A DNA stretch of 64,000 nucleotides from the NCBI GenBank assembly GCA_014871385.1, contig CM026427.1, forward strand, positions 9,678,344-9,742,343, read 5' to 3'. Both the position numbers and the translations under genes were made by a program. Under the pieces are notes generated by a model. That model was not told where the DNA came from and ran no database searches. It saw only the letters and a list, made by a program, of their open reading frames with translations. The first letter of the stretch is position 1; each line of letters begins with the position of its first letter. Of the stretch, positions 1 through 11,779 are shown one piece after another. This DNA comes from Ceratodon purpureus (Eukaryota > Streptophyta > Bryopsida > Pseudoditrichales > Ditrichaceae).

Positions 1-539
1 TTTTGTTTTGTTATGTGTCTTGTGGTTTTTTAGGGAGGTTTTTGATAATAATTTTTTGATATCGTGATTTTATGGTTAACTGGGGGTTTTTGGGTGGGGT
101 GGTAACTAGATGGTGTGGTTAGATTTTTAGGATTAGTTAGTTTTGTGTGATTTTGTGAATTGTAAGTTTTAATTAGGTTGTGAATGATGTTGATTATGAT
201 GTGTTGGTGTGTTTTGGAATGATGGTGATTAGACTTTTTGGAGTGAAGTAATGATGGGGGTGGGGAGAGTGTATTTGCATTTTTTGGGGTCTTTGTGTGT
301 ATGGGTGTATTTTGTTTTTGTTTTTGGAGTATTTTGTTTGTACTTTGTATTTTTGGTGGAATTTGAGGTTTTTAAAGATGGTTATGCCCATTTGCTCGCC
401 CTGGTCCCGGGGGACTATTTTTAGGACTATGGGTGGGAGAAGACGCGATTTGGGATGTAAGGTTGGGGTTTGGAACACGGTCGTGGTTTTGGATGGGGAT
501 GCAAATATAGATGAGAAAGGAGTTTAAAATGGGGTTTAA
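1..539. other. G/T-rich intergenic sequence
   Basis: No convincing gene. The plus strand is strongly T- and G-rich for the first 300 bases. Short open frames here have no recognisable domain. The stretch ends at the TTAA (536-539) that borders the first piggyBac-type element. Confidence 0.5.
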
Positions 540-1720
540 CCCCTAAAGGCCCATGAGACCCGTTTGGGGTCGCAGCACTTTTGGTCAGGCTATTCTAAGG
601 TTTCAAAATTTTATTATTTTCTGAAATTCTTACATTATGTAGCTCTCAACGATAGCTTTCCAATGCCGCAAATTTCATAGCATTTGGAGTTACGATGCAA
701 AAGTTATGAATTTTAGAAGAATCTGCTCGAAATCCGGGCAGCCAATAACCAATGGAAATCTCCCATTTTTTGCCCAAGTTGCCCGTCATTCAATGGGGCA
801 GAAAGTGACAAGACAAATTTTCAAAGGGCTCACACTTGCAAAATAATGGGTCCAATATTTTTTCATCCATTTCCATTTATGACGGTTTTCATTCGATTGA
901 AAATTTTCATCTAACTAACCATTTCCATCAAAGAAGGGTGCTGATTTTTTTCATCCAAATGACGATTATCATCTAGAACTTAATTTTCATCCAAAATCTA
1001 GTTTTCATCCATAAGTAAAAATTTCATTCTGTCTTCTATTTTCATCCAAACTTCATAAATTTCATCCAATATCTATGACGTGGCAGGGGGTCCATCCACA
1101 AGACCTCCTTTTACCAAAACTGCCCTTTGAAATAAAAGAGAAATATACAATTTACACTTCAAAAAATTCTAGAAATTTTAGATCTACTCCGATTGCATTG
1201 AAATTTTTTGTGTTTCTTTTCCTCATTGACCTCAACATATCTACTGTTTCGATTTCCAATGGGACATTTTTAGACTACCCTTTGAGTAGTTTTAATTTTG
1301 GAGAATGTAAGGCAATTTCAGCACACCCCCTTTTACAAAATCAAGGATATTTTCGCCTTCCAAAGCCCGTATGAGGCTCAAACTTTGTGAGCTTATACCT
1401 TACTTTCATACCTAAAGAAAATGATGATCCTCCATCGATCAAATGTGTTTGCAAAGTATAGTTTTTGGTCATCAAAACATTAGTACACGCACGGGGCAAT
1501 GTCAAAAAAAACTTTTGCAGTGATTTCAAATGTTATAATCTCGCAATTTGTACGGTGGATTGTCTTTAAAATTTGTACACAGCAATTTGAACAAGCTAGC
1601 TACAAGATCCTACGGTTAAATATTCAATCTAATGTGTAAATGTAGAAATCAGTAGATTTTTATCAGTAGGGGTATGTTTTTGGCAGTTTTGGCTTCAAAA
1701 ACACCAAGGGCCTTTAGGGA
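540..1720. mobile_element. Non-autonomous piggyBac-type element (MITE)
   Basis: The left end reads TTAA (536-539) then CCCCTAAAGGCCCATGAG. The right end reads GGGCCTTTAGGGA then TTAA (1721-1724), so the ends are inverted repeats flanked by the TTAA duplication typical of piggyBac. The inner right end shares motifs with the autonomous element at 7559-13074 and the copies at 19166-20029 and 23160, for example 'ataatct..caatttgtacggt' near 1535 and 'ggcagttttgg' near 1682. Inside are repeated 'ttttcatcca' motifs (850-1070). No transposase is encoded, so it would depend on one supplied in trans. The terminal GGGG has decayed to GGGA. Confidence 0.75.
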
Positions 1721-1724
1721 TTAA

Positions 1725-2374
1725 GACAATGACAAGGACACAGACAAAGATAGGGACACCAATGGGATTTTGGCGAGGGACAGAACTATGAATTTCCAAC
1801 TATTTTTTTTGGATACGACAACACTCTAGAAGGCATACTAGTAGACCATTGTATGTAATTCTTTCATTTTATTAACATGTTCAATCAATGCCTTTGTTTC
1901 AATATATATAGGATAGAAGTGTAAAAGAGAAGAATACCAGATAAAATGATTGAGAGATATCATGAAATGATAATTTAGATAATGGAAGAAGAGTGAATTA
2001 AGGTGAAATTGTAATTCCAATTCTTTCTTAAACCCTTAAATGTTAAGCCCTTTTGCCCACACGTTTATTTTTTGGACAATGTATGATTTAAACCGTCTTT
2101 TCTCTCTCCTCCAACCATCTCTTATTTGCCAAAAAATATATGTGGTGTAGGTCTTCAATGTGAAAATGATGTTGCCTTTACTAATATGCATGCCAATAAC
2201 TAATATGTTTTACTATTGCAAGCAAATTATGTCAAACAATGCAGTTTTTACTTCTGAGTGCAATATGTTTCATATAGTTATAATTCTAAGTACAAAACCC
2301 ACATGTCAACTCAGATTCACTATAAAATGTCAAAAGCCATGACACCACTCTTTCTTATAGAATGTGAAAAGCTA
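1725..2374. other. Intergenic / 3' flank of aldo-keto reductase copy 1
   Basis: AT-rich sequence downstream of the minus-strand reductase gene. Part of 2240-2374 resembles the flank after the stop of reductase copy 2 (near 28620-28720: 'agctatcatgttgagg', 'attctat..aaagagtggtg'), so it belongs to the duplicated unit and probably holds the 3' UTR. No other gene seen. Confidence 0.5.
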
Positions 2375-5191
2375 TCATGTTGAGGTGTATGAGCTCAAGG
2401 GCGGAGTCGTCACATTATTCCATGATAACTTGGTAACCGCTTCATTATATCGTTCACCAGCAACATCATGTAGTGGCACAGCCGCAGCAACCTCTTCCAC
2501 CTCCATTTCTGTCAGCTTCACAAACGCAGCACCTATGTTCTCATCCAAATTGGGAATCTTGGTGGTACCTGCAATGCCAAAACAACAACTCACACATAAA
2601 CAATTCTACTCATATTTCATGCAAAATGGCAACTAACATATCAGTAAGATGGAACATGAGGGTACTTCGAAGCCAACCTGGAATAGGAACAACATCATTC
2701 CCTTGGTGCAGAACCCAAGCAAGAGCTAGTTGTCCTGGTGTACAATTATATTTTTTGGCCAGCGCCGCAACTCGCTCATACAGAACCTTGTTCTTCTCTA
2801 AATTCTCATATTGGAACCTTGGAAGGAGAACCTGAATGTGAACACCCCCAAAATTAATAGACTACATACAATAGTTACCCAGATTGCTTTTGATGGTGAG
2901 GATTATGTGGTTTAAGCAAACATTATTTACAAAGTAGAGGACTGGTTCTGTATCCTTCCCCTCAGACTCTGACCAAGTAACATGAATTCGAAAACTTACG
3001 GTCAAGTGGCTGGCGTCTGACTCCGATAGTTTCTCCACAACTGCTTTACCATTGAAAAAGCCTCGTCCAAGTGGGCTGTATGGGACAATCCCAATTCCCA
3101 ACTCTCTGCAACAATCAAATATTGATTATAAGGCTTCAGAAGACGGGTAGAATGTAGCAGAGGTGACCTCCGGCTATGGCCCCCGCGGAATGGGGGTCGG
3201 GGCCAGGAGGACCCGACATCTAGCAAGGGGCAGGCGGCCCTAACTTTCATTATTTTTTTAAAGTTTTTTTTTTTTCTTTTCTTAAAACTTCTTTTTTTGA
3301 GAAAAATGGTCTTAGAAATTTACATGAGTAATATAAGGTTTTTCAAACCCATCGAGCGGAGCGAGAAGGGTTTGAATAAGGGCGACGAGTCTGGTAGGAC
3401 ACGTTGCCCGTTAAGTAATTTTAGGGTTCACTTAAAACAACGATCTCGGGGTAGCTAGGGTTAATCTCATTGAATTTTGGTTTTTATAGCCTTTATTTTT
3501 TCCCATGTAAAATTTTTTATTTATTTTTATTTTTTTAAATTTTTTTAAATTTTCTTTTATAAATTAAAAAATAAAAAATAAAAAATTCTATGGGGCTGCC
3601 CGCCTAGTGAGCGCCGGGTCCCCTGCCCTCACCCTTCAATTCCCCGGATCCATAGCCGGAGGTCACCTCTGCTACATGTGTCCCTCAAAAGACTGACGGC
3701 TCAGAGATGTAGCATCCAAGCATAGGCTGCACTAACTTCAGCCTATGTGCAAATTTTGGGTTATATGGGGAGATATGAAAGAGATCAAGACCAGATGAGT
3801 GTACCTGCAAACAGGAATGACGGTCTCTTCGATATCACGACTCCAAAGAGACCACTCAATTTGGAGTGCAGTGATGGGGTGCACGGCATGTGCTCGTCTG
3901 ATGGTGTCAGGCCCCGCTTCCGACAAGCCGATGTATTTAACCTTGCCTTCTTCCACCAGCTTCTTCATCGCTCCAACCTGTTGATCTCACCGTGTTAGTG
4001 TGCATGGGAGCTAATTCGCCATAATGCTTTAGCAGTACTCAAGTCTCAATTTTCAACTTGAACGTGATGAGGATGTGTGAATTTGGTACCGTGAGTTCGA
4101 TAGGTACTCTTGCATCAACCCTGTGCTGGTAGTACAGATCAATGTAGTCCACTCCAAGACGCTTCAGGCTGTCTTCACAAGCTTGCCGCACATACTCGGG
4201 GTCGCCCCGAATCTCCGCGCTTCCGTCTGCATGAAGACACGTTCCGAACTTGGTTGCTACCTGGACTTGCTCCCGTGGTAACCCCTTCAAGGCCTGACAA
4301 ATAAAAATTGCATTAGAAAGTTGTAACAATTCACTTCGCGTCGTTTATTCATCATCTCAACGGAGTACTCACAGTTCATGAGTTGTTTTCTACAGCAGCT
4401 CAGTAGACATCATGCCGGGTTCTTCTATCAATTCATCAACGTCCGCTTCAAGTGCTTGTGGTTAATCAAGGGATGTTCATTAGCAATACGGCTATGAGAT
4501 GGAAGCTAATTAAACCGACACACCAACCACTACACTGCTAACTAAGCTGGCTTGTAATCAATTTACGGCATAACACAACATGGCAGAATCAAAATTAATA
4601 AATGTGAGAAGACTATACCAGGCCGAGCAATTTCTCATTAGTGTGTGGCCCGTAAACATCTGATGTGTCGAAAAATGTCACCCCGTTGTTGAAGGCTTGT
4701 TGAATGACAGCGATGCCGTGTTCTTCCTCCACAGGCTTCCCGTAAAATGCCGACATGCCCATACATCCCAGCCCCAACGCCGAAACCTGAACCCCTCCCA
4801 AACAAAACCCCAAAGCTAATTCATGACACTACCAAGACAGTGAAGAACTCCTAGACAGTGTATCCTAAATTCTACACCAAAACCCATAATAAGGTTGACG
4901 ATCAACACTCCATACGCAAAACCTGACATTAAGAAGACGAAGAATTGAAAGTACCTATGGGACCCAACTCCTAATCTGTGCACTTTGAGACACGCCATTA
5001 GAAAGATTAGGACCATCATCATGCCTGACTTGACACTCTCAGGACATGCTTGAAGTCAAACTCATATCCACAAATTCGGCTAACATTCTTTTTCGTGATC
5101 CGCAAGTTGAGTATCGATCAGGAATTTAGGTAAAATCTCACTCTACCTCCAAACCTTGGGAGCCCAGCTTCCGTCTCGGCACTTGATGCAT
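2375..5191 (-). CDS. Aldo-keto reductase, copy 1 (IN2-2/PCNT115-like), 7 exons
   Basis: NADPH-dependent carbonyl reductase of the plant 'auxin-induced protein PCNT115/IN2-2' type (AKR13-like), probably cytosolic. Exons on the complement: 5191-5147, 4786-4619, 4293-4090, 3977-3805, 3105-3000, 2831-2678, 2568-2375. Every junction is GT-AG and in frame, giving 347 aa, the usual family length. The start [15 protein letters not shown] comes from a 45-base first exon, followed by [12 protein letters not shown]. The AKR catalytic tetrad is present: D55 and Y60 in [10 protein letters not shown]86 in VATKF, H128 in [22 protein letters not shown] near the C-terminus matches the cofactor-phosphate-binding loop. 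Intron 4 (3106-3804) is enlarged by a MITE. Copy 2 lies at 25747-28568 in the opposite orientation. In vivo substrate unknown. Confidence 0.9.
3152..3677. mobile_element. MITE inside AKR copy 1 intron 4
   Basis: Perfect terminal inverted repeats of about 28 bp, starting ATGTAGCAGAGGTGACCTCC at 3152 and mirrored at 3650-3677. The interior is GC-rich at both ends and A/T-homopolymer-rich between (3246-3590). The same intron of AKR copy 2 lacks it (27446-27604), so it inserted after the gene duplication. No coding capacity. Outer imperfect matches suggest the true ends may extend 10-20 bp further. Confidence 0.85.
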
Positions 5192-5790
5192 GGCTTCCTC
5201 CTTCCTGTACTAGAGCGCACCTCCTGACAAATAATCGCCAGCTGAGAATTAGTTCCTGCTCACAAAATTATCCCATATCTCGACTGATCACAAACATGCA
5301 AGTAGCGAGATGACCCATGCAATATCACCTACTGCAACTTATCAGAAGTTTTCAAGACCTGGAATGGCTGAGGCTGGAACGATCCAGTCGATGTGCAGTA
5401 ATTTCAACCTCTCTCTTGAAATCGCAAAATATCAACAATGTCTACGAACAGAATGCTAGCTAAGAGTAAACATATCGGAGTATATATGTGCAGCAAGCTC
5501 GTAAAAGATCGATATACATGCAGTAATCATTCGACTGAGGGCTTCCGAGGTGGGTGGGTCCATGGAGCATGTGTCGAAGAATTCGATGAAGCACGAAAGA
5601 GCAGAGGAAGGCACGAGTGTCGGAAACCTGCAGGAATTCCATAAGCTAGGTGGAGTACTTCACAAGCGACTGATGGAAGGTACAATGCTCAAAAATCGCA
5701 TGAACTTCAGATTGGCAAGCTCGTTCTGGGATGGGCAATGGAATTGGTTATGAAAGATCTGCCAAGTACACCCTACTCCTCTTATTAATT
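5192..5790 (-). promoter_or_regulatory. Conserved 5' flank of AKR copy 1
   Basis: Upstream of the first exon, this stretch is the reverse complement of 25210-25746, the flank of AKR copy 2. Shared blocks include 'gtctacgaacagaatgctagc' (5438-5458) and the segment containing 'catggagcatgtgtcgaaga' (5561-5580). The duplication therefore included about 0.5 kb of upstream DNA, probably promoter and 5' UTR. I cannot point to a convincing TATA box. Confidence 0.55.
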
Positions 5791-7150
5791 ATCACACGTG
5801 GGGTAACTTCAAAAGTTGGAGTACTTCAAAATTTTAAAAGCGAATCGCGATTGAGGGAAGGTTTGCAAAAAAGGACCGGTTTTGTTTAAGTTATGATATT
5901 CTAAAATCGCATGAACTTCAGATTGGCAAGCTCATTGTGGGATGGGCAATTGAATCCATTATGGTAGCTGTGCAAAGTACACTCGACTCCTCTTAACTGT
6001 ATTACCACACATGGGTGACACTCCTTTATAACATCACCATGTGTACTAGGCTGCACCAGCCGAGACGGAAGCTGGGCTCCCAAGGTTTGGAGGTAGAGTG
6101 AGATTCCTGATCGATACTCAACTTGCGGATCACGAAAAAGAATGTTAGCCGAACTTATGGATATGAGTTTGACTTCAAGCATGTCCTGAGAGTGCCAAGT
6201 CAAGTATGATGATGGTCCTAATCTTTCTAATGGCGTGTCTCAAAGTGCACAGATTAGGAGTGGGTTTCCATAGGTACTTTTAATCACCAGGTCTCATATG
6301 GGATTCCCTGTGTGATTCCCGTACGAGTCTCACTTTTCACAAGAATACGCCAGTTGCACACCGTCGCTCAGAGTATCCATGATCCTAAAGGGGTTAAAGC
6401 TGCATATTCACCAGTTTATTGTTGACTCACCTGTTGTAAAAGAAAGTTTAACATGTGTCAATTCTTGAGGCTCGGTGGGAAAAGTGAGACTCACCCGGAA
6501 ACGCACACCGGGAATCGCATATGAGATCTAAAAGTACCTGCTCACAAAATTATCCCATATAATCTCAACTGATCACAAACATGCAAGTAGCGAGATGACC
6601 CATCACCTACTGCAACTTATCTGAATCAAGACCTGGAATGGCTGAGGCACACAATGCACACATGCAGTGATCGACTGAGGGCTTTCCATGGATCATGTGT
6701 CGAAGAATTCGATGAATTACGGAAGGGCAGTGGAAAGCACGAGTGTCGGAAACCTGAGGGAATTTTATAAGCTAGGTGGAGTACTTCTCAATCGACTGAT
6801 GGAAGGGTTGCAGAAACTGACCGAATTTTGTTTTAGTAACTTAGATACGATGCTCAAAAATTGCATGAATTTCAGATTGGCAGGCTTGTTGTGGGATGGG
6901 CAATGGAATTAGTTATGAAAGATGTGCAAAGTACACCCTACTCCTCTTTCTATCACACCTGGGGTGACTTTAAAAGCCACTTCAAAAGTTGGAGTACTTC
7001 AAAAGCGATTGATGGAAGGTTTGCAAAAACGGACCGAATTTTGTTAAAGTTATGATCAAAAATCGCATGAACTTCATATTGGCAAGCTCATTGTGGGATG
7101 GGCATTTGAAACAATTATGGAAGATGTGCAAAGTACACTCGACTCCTCGG
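5690..7150. repeat. Cluster of locally duplicated segments
   Basis: A block of about 90 bp (core 'attggcaagctcattgtggg' ... 'gatgtgcaaagtacac') recurs near 5705-5790, 5915-5997, 6870-6950 and 7075-7150, and again near 18130-18225. A second copy of the AKR upstream segment ('gtcgaagaattcgatgaa') sits at 6690-6790. The segments are rearranged relative to each other, consistent with repeated local duplication around AKR copy 1. No intact gene is present. Confidence 0.7.
6058..6287 (+). pseudogene. Truncated AKR exon 1 plus intron 1 fragment
   Basis: Plus-strand copy of the AKR first exon ('cgagacggaagctgggctcc', 6061-6080) and following intron ('gtagagtgag', 'cttgcggatcacgaaaaag', 'gtgtctcaaagtgcacag'). 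It is inverted relative to the functional exon 1 at 5147-5191, making an imperfect inverted repeat with it. It lacks the start codon region and all later exons, so it is a dead fragment. Confidence 0.75.
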
Positions 7151-8602
7151 GGGGAGAGCACAATAAAGTGGACCACAAAGTGCAGCTGTGCAACATGTGA
7201 TCACTAGGAAGTGAATATGAAGTGTGCTGTTTTTCAAAGCTCAAAGCTGATTTTGAACATTTTGGTGTAGTTTTTCAGTATTTTAGTCACTTTTTAGGGT
7301 GTCATGAGTTATCTCAGACACATCTACATCTAAAGAATTTCTTCAATTGAAACTTAATTTGACCAATAGTTCTAAATCATGAAAATGAACTTTTCCAAAG
7401 TCTTCATTTCTTCATTTGGTGCCCTCTTCTGTCTTTAGAGGATGTTTTTTAAAATATAAAAAGCAAAATTTGGTGAGAAAAAACTCACAAAAAGTATTGC
7501 AGAAGTGACCCTCTTAAAGAACATTCTTACGATACTATTGGAACCCTAAACCAATTAACCCCTAAAGGACAAACTGCCACATTTGGGCTTTTTTAGAGTT
7601 TGGGCATGTACCTATGGATTCAATTTATATCTAGATTTTCTGAAATTTTTATTGGGACTTTGCCGTTTTGAGAGCTACGTGTGCCTTCTTTTTTTTTTGG
7701 ATTCCGATGTCGTGGTAAAAAGATATGAGGGTCTGAATCTCAAATGCTGCTCCAGGGGCAGCTTTGGCAAAATAATTAGCCAATGAGGAGGAGGATCAAA
7801 GTTTGACTTTATTGAGGGGCACCTGCCCCACAATGACTACTTCCACTGTGGGGCAGCCAAGGGGTGCAGAATATACAGTCCCTAGAAAAAGAATTTGCTC
7901 TACAGGAAAAGAGGGGTCGGATAACCAGTGGGAGAGGGCGGTGATAGCCTGACGGGTGCCAACAGGGCCGGTTCAAAATTGGAATGGCGAGGGCGAGGGT
8001 CCCGGGGAAAGGGAGGGCTGAGTGGGCCGGGAATAGGATGGGGAGGGAATGCCAGCAGGGATGGGGTATGCATGGCCATGGCCATGGGGATGGGCATGGG
8101 TGGATGGATTGGGCCAAATCACTGCGGGCTGTGTGCTCCTCGCAGGACCGAGCTCCCTTGACTCAGTTGCTTGCTGACTGCAGCAACTCTGTCTGTGTAG
8201 ACAGTAGAAAAAAAATAAAAATTGGTTCGGCTCTTTGACTGAGATGTTTAGTAAGGCTGATTGAATTGTGCACACCTATGGTAATCCCCTACGTTCCACA
8301 ATTTCCTACTGCACAGCAAAAGTGTGCAAAAAAAAATGACTTCTTCAAAGGTGTCAACACTTGAAAATTCAATGAAGATGCTACTTTCTCAATTGCACAA
8401 TGCAAGTGCATACTACTAACATCAATTCAGATTCTTTCAACAATGTGCATGCTCTAATCACAAGCTTATAAGTAATCCACAAGGCATCAACTCTTCACAT
8501 CTACAAGAGCTTCATGTCCTTCAACTCCATTTTATGCAATTCTTCTCTCCATTTCCACACAAGTGTTTGTCTATTTTTCTCTAACTCTTAGCATTAGTAG
8601 AG

Positions 8603-11600
8603 ATGCCAAGGAAGGCTATTCCAGCATGGAAGAGGAAAGAGGTAAGACACTACAAACATAGGTGAATTCTTTGAATTGAGTAGAGCTCATAGGAGATAGA
8701 ATTCTAACTTACTCACACATTGTAATGTTTATATTTGTAGGAATGTTACCTAGAGGCACCTAGGAGGAGCTCTAGGTTACAATCCAAGGATGTAGCAAGC
8801 TCCTCCAACCCCCCTCCACCACCTTCACCTTCACCCCTCTCACCACCTCCACTCTCACCTCCACTTCCAACAATTCCTTCACCTTCATCTCCACAACCTA
8901 CAGATTTTGAAGGTGACATCTACACACTACTTCAAGATGCAATAGGAGAATACAATCCCGATTTTGTTGATAGTCAAGAGAATTTTCAAAATAGGGGAAG
9001 AGAGAGTAGTTGTGAAGAACCTAGTGAGGATAGTTTTGATGAGGGGGAGTATGGATTTGAAGAAGATAGGACATTGGAAGAATTGTGGTGGCCTCAAGAA
9101 TTAAACCACAGTGTCCACACATACAATGCACGATCTGCAAGGAGATTCAAAAATTTCAGACATGGAAGGGAGGGGCAGATGGAAGAAGGGAGTAGACACT
9201 GGGAGGAAAGGCTCACTGTCCAAGAGCCTCCCAACGGCTTGAACAGGGAGAGCGATGGCGAGGATGGGAGAGGGGACGGCTTGGGCGGGAGAGTGAGAAC
9301 AGATGGGAGCGGGGGTTCGAGATGGGGCAGTGGGGTTGGGAGCTGGGAACAGGGGGTTCGTGGCGGGGTGGAGAGCTGCGGTGTTCAGGGCGGGGTCGGG
9401 AGGGAAGGCGGGGACGGGAGGGAGGGCGGGGACGGGAGGGAAGGCGGGGTCGGGAGGGAAGGCGGGGATGGGAGGGAGGGCGGGGTCGGGAGGGAAGGCG
9501 GGGACAGGAGGGAAGGCGGGGACGGGAGGGAAGGCGGGGTCGGGAGGGAAGGCGGGGACGGGAGGGAAGGCGGGGTCGGGAGGGAGGTCGGGCCGGGAGG
9601 GGATGGGTTAGGTTCAATGGGTGGGGTTCAGTGGGTGGGGAGCGGGGAACAGAGTGGGGAGAAGGGGGAAGGGGGCCGAGAACATGGTGGGGAGAGGGGA
9701 ATTTTGTGGGGCCGTGGGCAAGGGTATTGGGGAATAGGGAGAGGGGACCCGGTTCGTGAGGGCGGGGTTGGGAGGGAGAGTGGGCAGAGAGATGACCCAT
9801 TGGGGATGTCCGGGTTGGGTCCACATATGGGGCCAATGTTTGGTCCAGCCAATGCAGATCATTTTGAAGAGGGGGGAGGCATGGATAATGCATATCAATT
9901 TCGGGAAGAGGAGTTCTGTGATGTGGAGGGGGGTCCTCTAGAAATTGACGATGATTTAGTAACCGCAAATGTGCATTCTCGTAGAAGGACACATATTCAT
10001 GGTGAAGATAACTTTATGAGTGAGGGGCGAAGGGAAAGAGTGCATGGTTATGATGTTCCAACACTTGACGATGAACATGATTCTAGCGAGGATGTGGAGG
10101 AAAATGATGGAATGGAAGATTACGAGAGTGTCAAATATTTGTACCGGGATGAAACATGGAACAAAACGCATTACTCTTACGATCCATTGCCTCAAGAATT
10201 TCAAGGTGTATCTAGTTCAAATGTTTTTTGGAGGTCATTTCCTACAATGCTCCAACTATTCGAAATGTTTTGGACGCATCTTATTCTACGGGACATTATG
10301 AGGGAAACAAATAGGTATGCCAATGAGATAGATGGAACGGGGAATACTATGGGGGGTCATGGGTGGAAGGATGTTTCAGTGCCGGAATTGAAGGCATTTA
10401 TGGCAATTTGGTTGTACATGGGGATGAAGCGACAACCGAACATCAAGTCTTATTGGCATAAGAAGGGCTCCATATTTCATTGTCATATTATTTCTAGAAT
10501 TATGACCCACTCCCGATTCGAGAATTTGACTAGATGTTTGCATATCACGAACCCGGCAACTTATGTACGAGACAAAGATTTGCCGGGATATGATAAGTTG
10601 GGCCAAGTTAGATGGTTGATGGAAATCATTAGGGATAATTGTAGAAATTCGTGGAAATTGGGTAAATTTTGCACCATTGATGAGATGATGATTCGGTACA
10701 AGGGATCTTATTGCCCTTTGCGGCAATATATGCCTCAAAAACCGCAAAAATGGGGCATAAAGGTTTGGTGCCTAGCATGTTCTACAACGAAGTATGTTTG
10801 GAACTTTTCTATTTACTGTGGCAAAGCCCAAGTTCTAGAAGATAGACCCCGCCTTGTTAGAGGAGAGCCCAAATTGGCGGAGAAGGTGGTACTAGACCTA
10901 ACGAGCGAAATATGTGGAAAAGGACATGTAATTGCCATGGATAACTTTTTCACTAGTGTAGGACTTTTCAAGGAATTACGGGCGAGAGGCATTTATGCTA
11001 CGGGGACTATGCGATCCAACCGCATTGGTTTGCCTAATGTGTTTCGAAACACAAAGATTTATATGAAGAAGGAGCAAGGGTGGATGGATTGGAGAATGCA
11101 CGCATCTAGGTCAATTTCTACGGTGGTATGGAAAGATAAGAAACCGGTACTTCTTCTTTCTACCCATGCTCAACCAACTATTACACCATGTTTGCCTATC
11201 CAAACCGTACCACGTCGGAATGGTGCAAGTCGTGAGAACATTCCAACATCACCTATGCACTTAGAATACACCACTCATATGCGCGGAGTTGATGTAGCGG
11301 ACCAACTCCGGGCTTCTTATTGTACACAAAATCGGTCCCACAAATGGTGGCACCGTATTTTCTTTTTCTTGCTAGACATGTCCGTTGTGAACATGTTTTT
11401 GGTGTATGTTGACAAATGTAAGGGTGCTACTCCGGTTCGTAGACCTATGACGCATTTGCAATTTAGAACCGAATTGTGTGAGGCTTTATTGCGAAATTGG
11501 ATTGGGCGGGAGTGCGAGGATTTTATGGGGACTCCTACAAATCGAGGTTTATGTTTCCCGGTGTACTCCAAGAAGAGAAGTCCTTGTGTTGTATGCAATA

Positions 11601-11779
11601 AGGCAAAATCTAGTTCGGGTAAGAGGCCTCATTATTATTGCCCCTCATGTGGAGACAAGTACATGTGTGTTGTGGGGGGTACATGTTTCCAAACATTTCA
11701 TGAAGAACTTCGACGCCGGAGACTTGAGAATGTAAGTATGACAAATTTTTGTTTTTATTTTTCCCAATGTAATGTGTAA
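8603..11779 (+). CDS. piggyBac transposase (DDE_Tnp_1_7 family)
   Basis: Cut-and-paste transposase. Exon 1 is 8603-8641 (MPRKAIPAWKRKE), joined in phase 0 to exon 2 starting at 8741; the frame then runs open to 11779, about 1025 aa. After a Pro/Ser and acidic N-terminus comes a Gly-Arg-Glu repeat (9390-9600), then the RNase H-like core. Catalytic aspartates: about D660 (CTIDEMMIRYKG), D747 (AMDNFFTS) and the Asp of GVDVADQLR (864-867). The C-terminus holds a zinc-binding Cys/His cluster, CVVCNKAK...YYCPSCGDKYMC...C...H. A donor at 11734 (AAT/GTAAGT) may splice to an acceptor near 11848, replacing the last dozen residues; I cannot decide between the two ends. The N-terminal repeat is unusual for the family. 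Confidence 0.9.
9390..9600 (+). repeat. 18-bp coding minisatellite (GGDGRE/GGVGRE)
   Basis: About ten tandem units of 18 bp, core 'ggcgggg(a/t)cgggaggga', translated as Gly-Gly-Asp/Val-Gly-Arg-Glu within the transposase N-terminal region. It is extremely G-rich on the plus strand with runs of 3-4 G, so G-quadruplex formation is possible. Neighbouring sequence to about 9800 is similarly G-rich but irregular. Confidence 0.85.

Noticed and set aside
7809-8275. Overlapping Gly/His/Met-rich frames in piggyBac left flank
   Set aside because: Low-complexity 'atgggc' repeats open in several frames on both strands; no protein family.
9213-9992. 259-codon minus-strand Pro/Arg-rich frame
   Set aside because: Antisense shadow of the G-rich minisatellite and transposase N-terminus.
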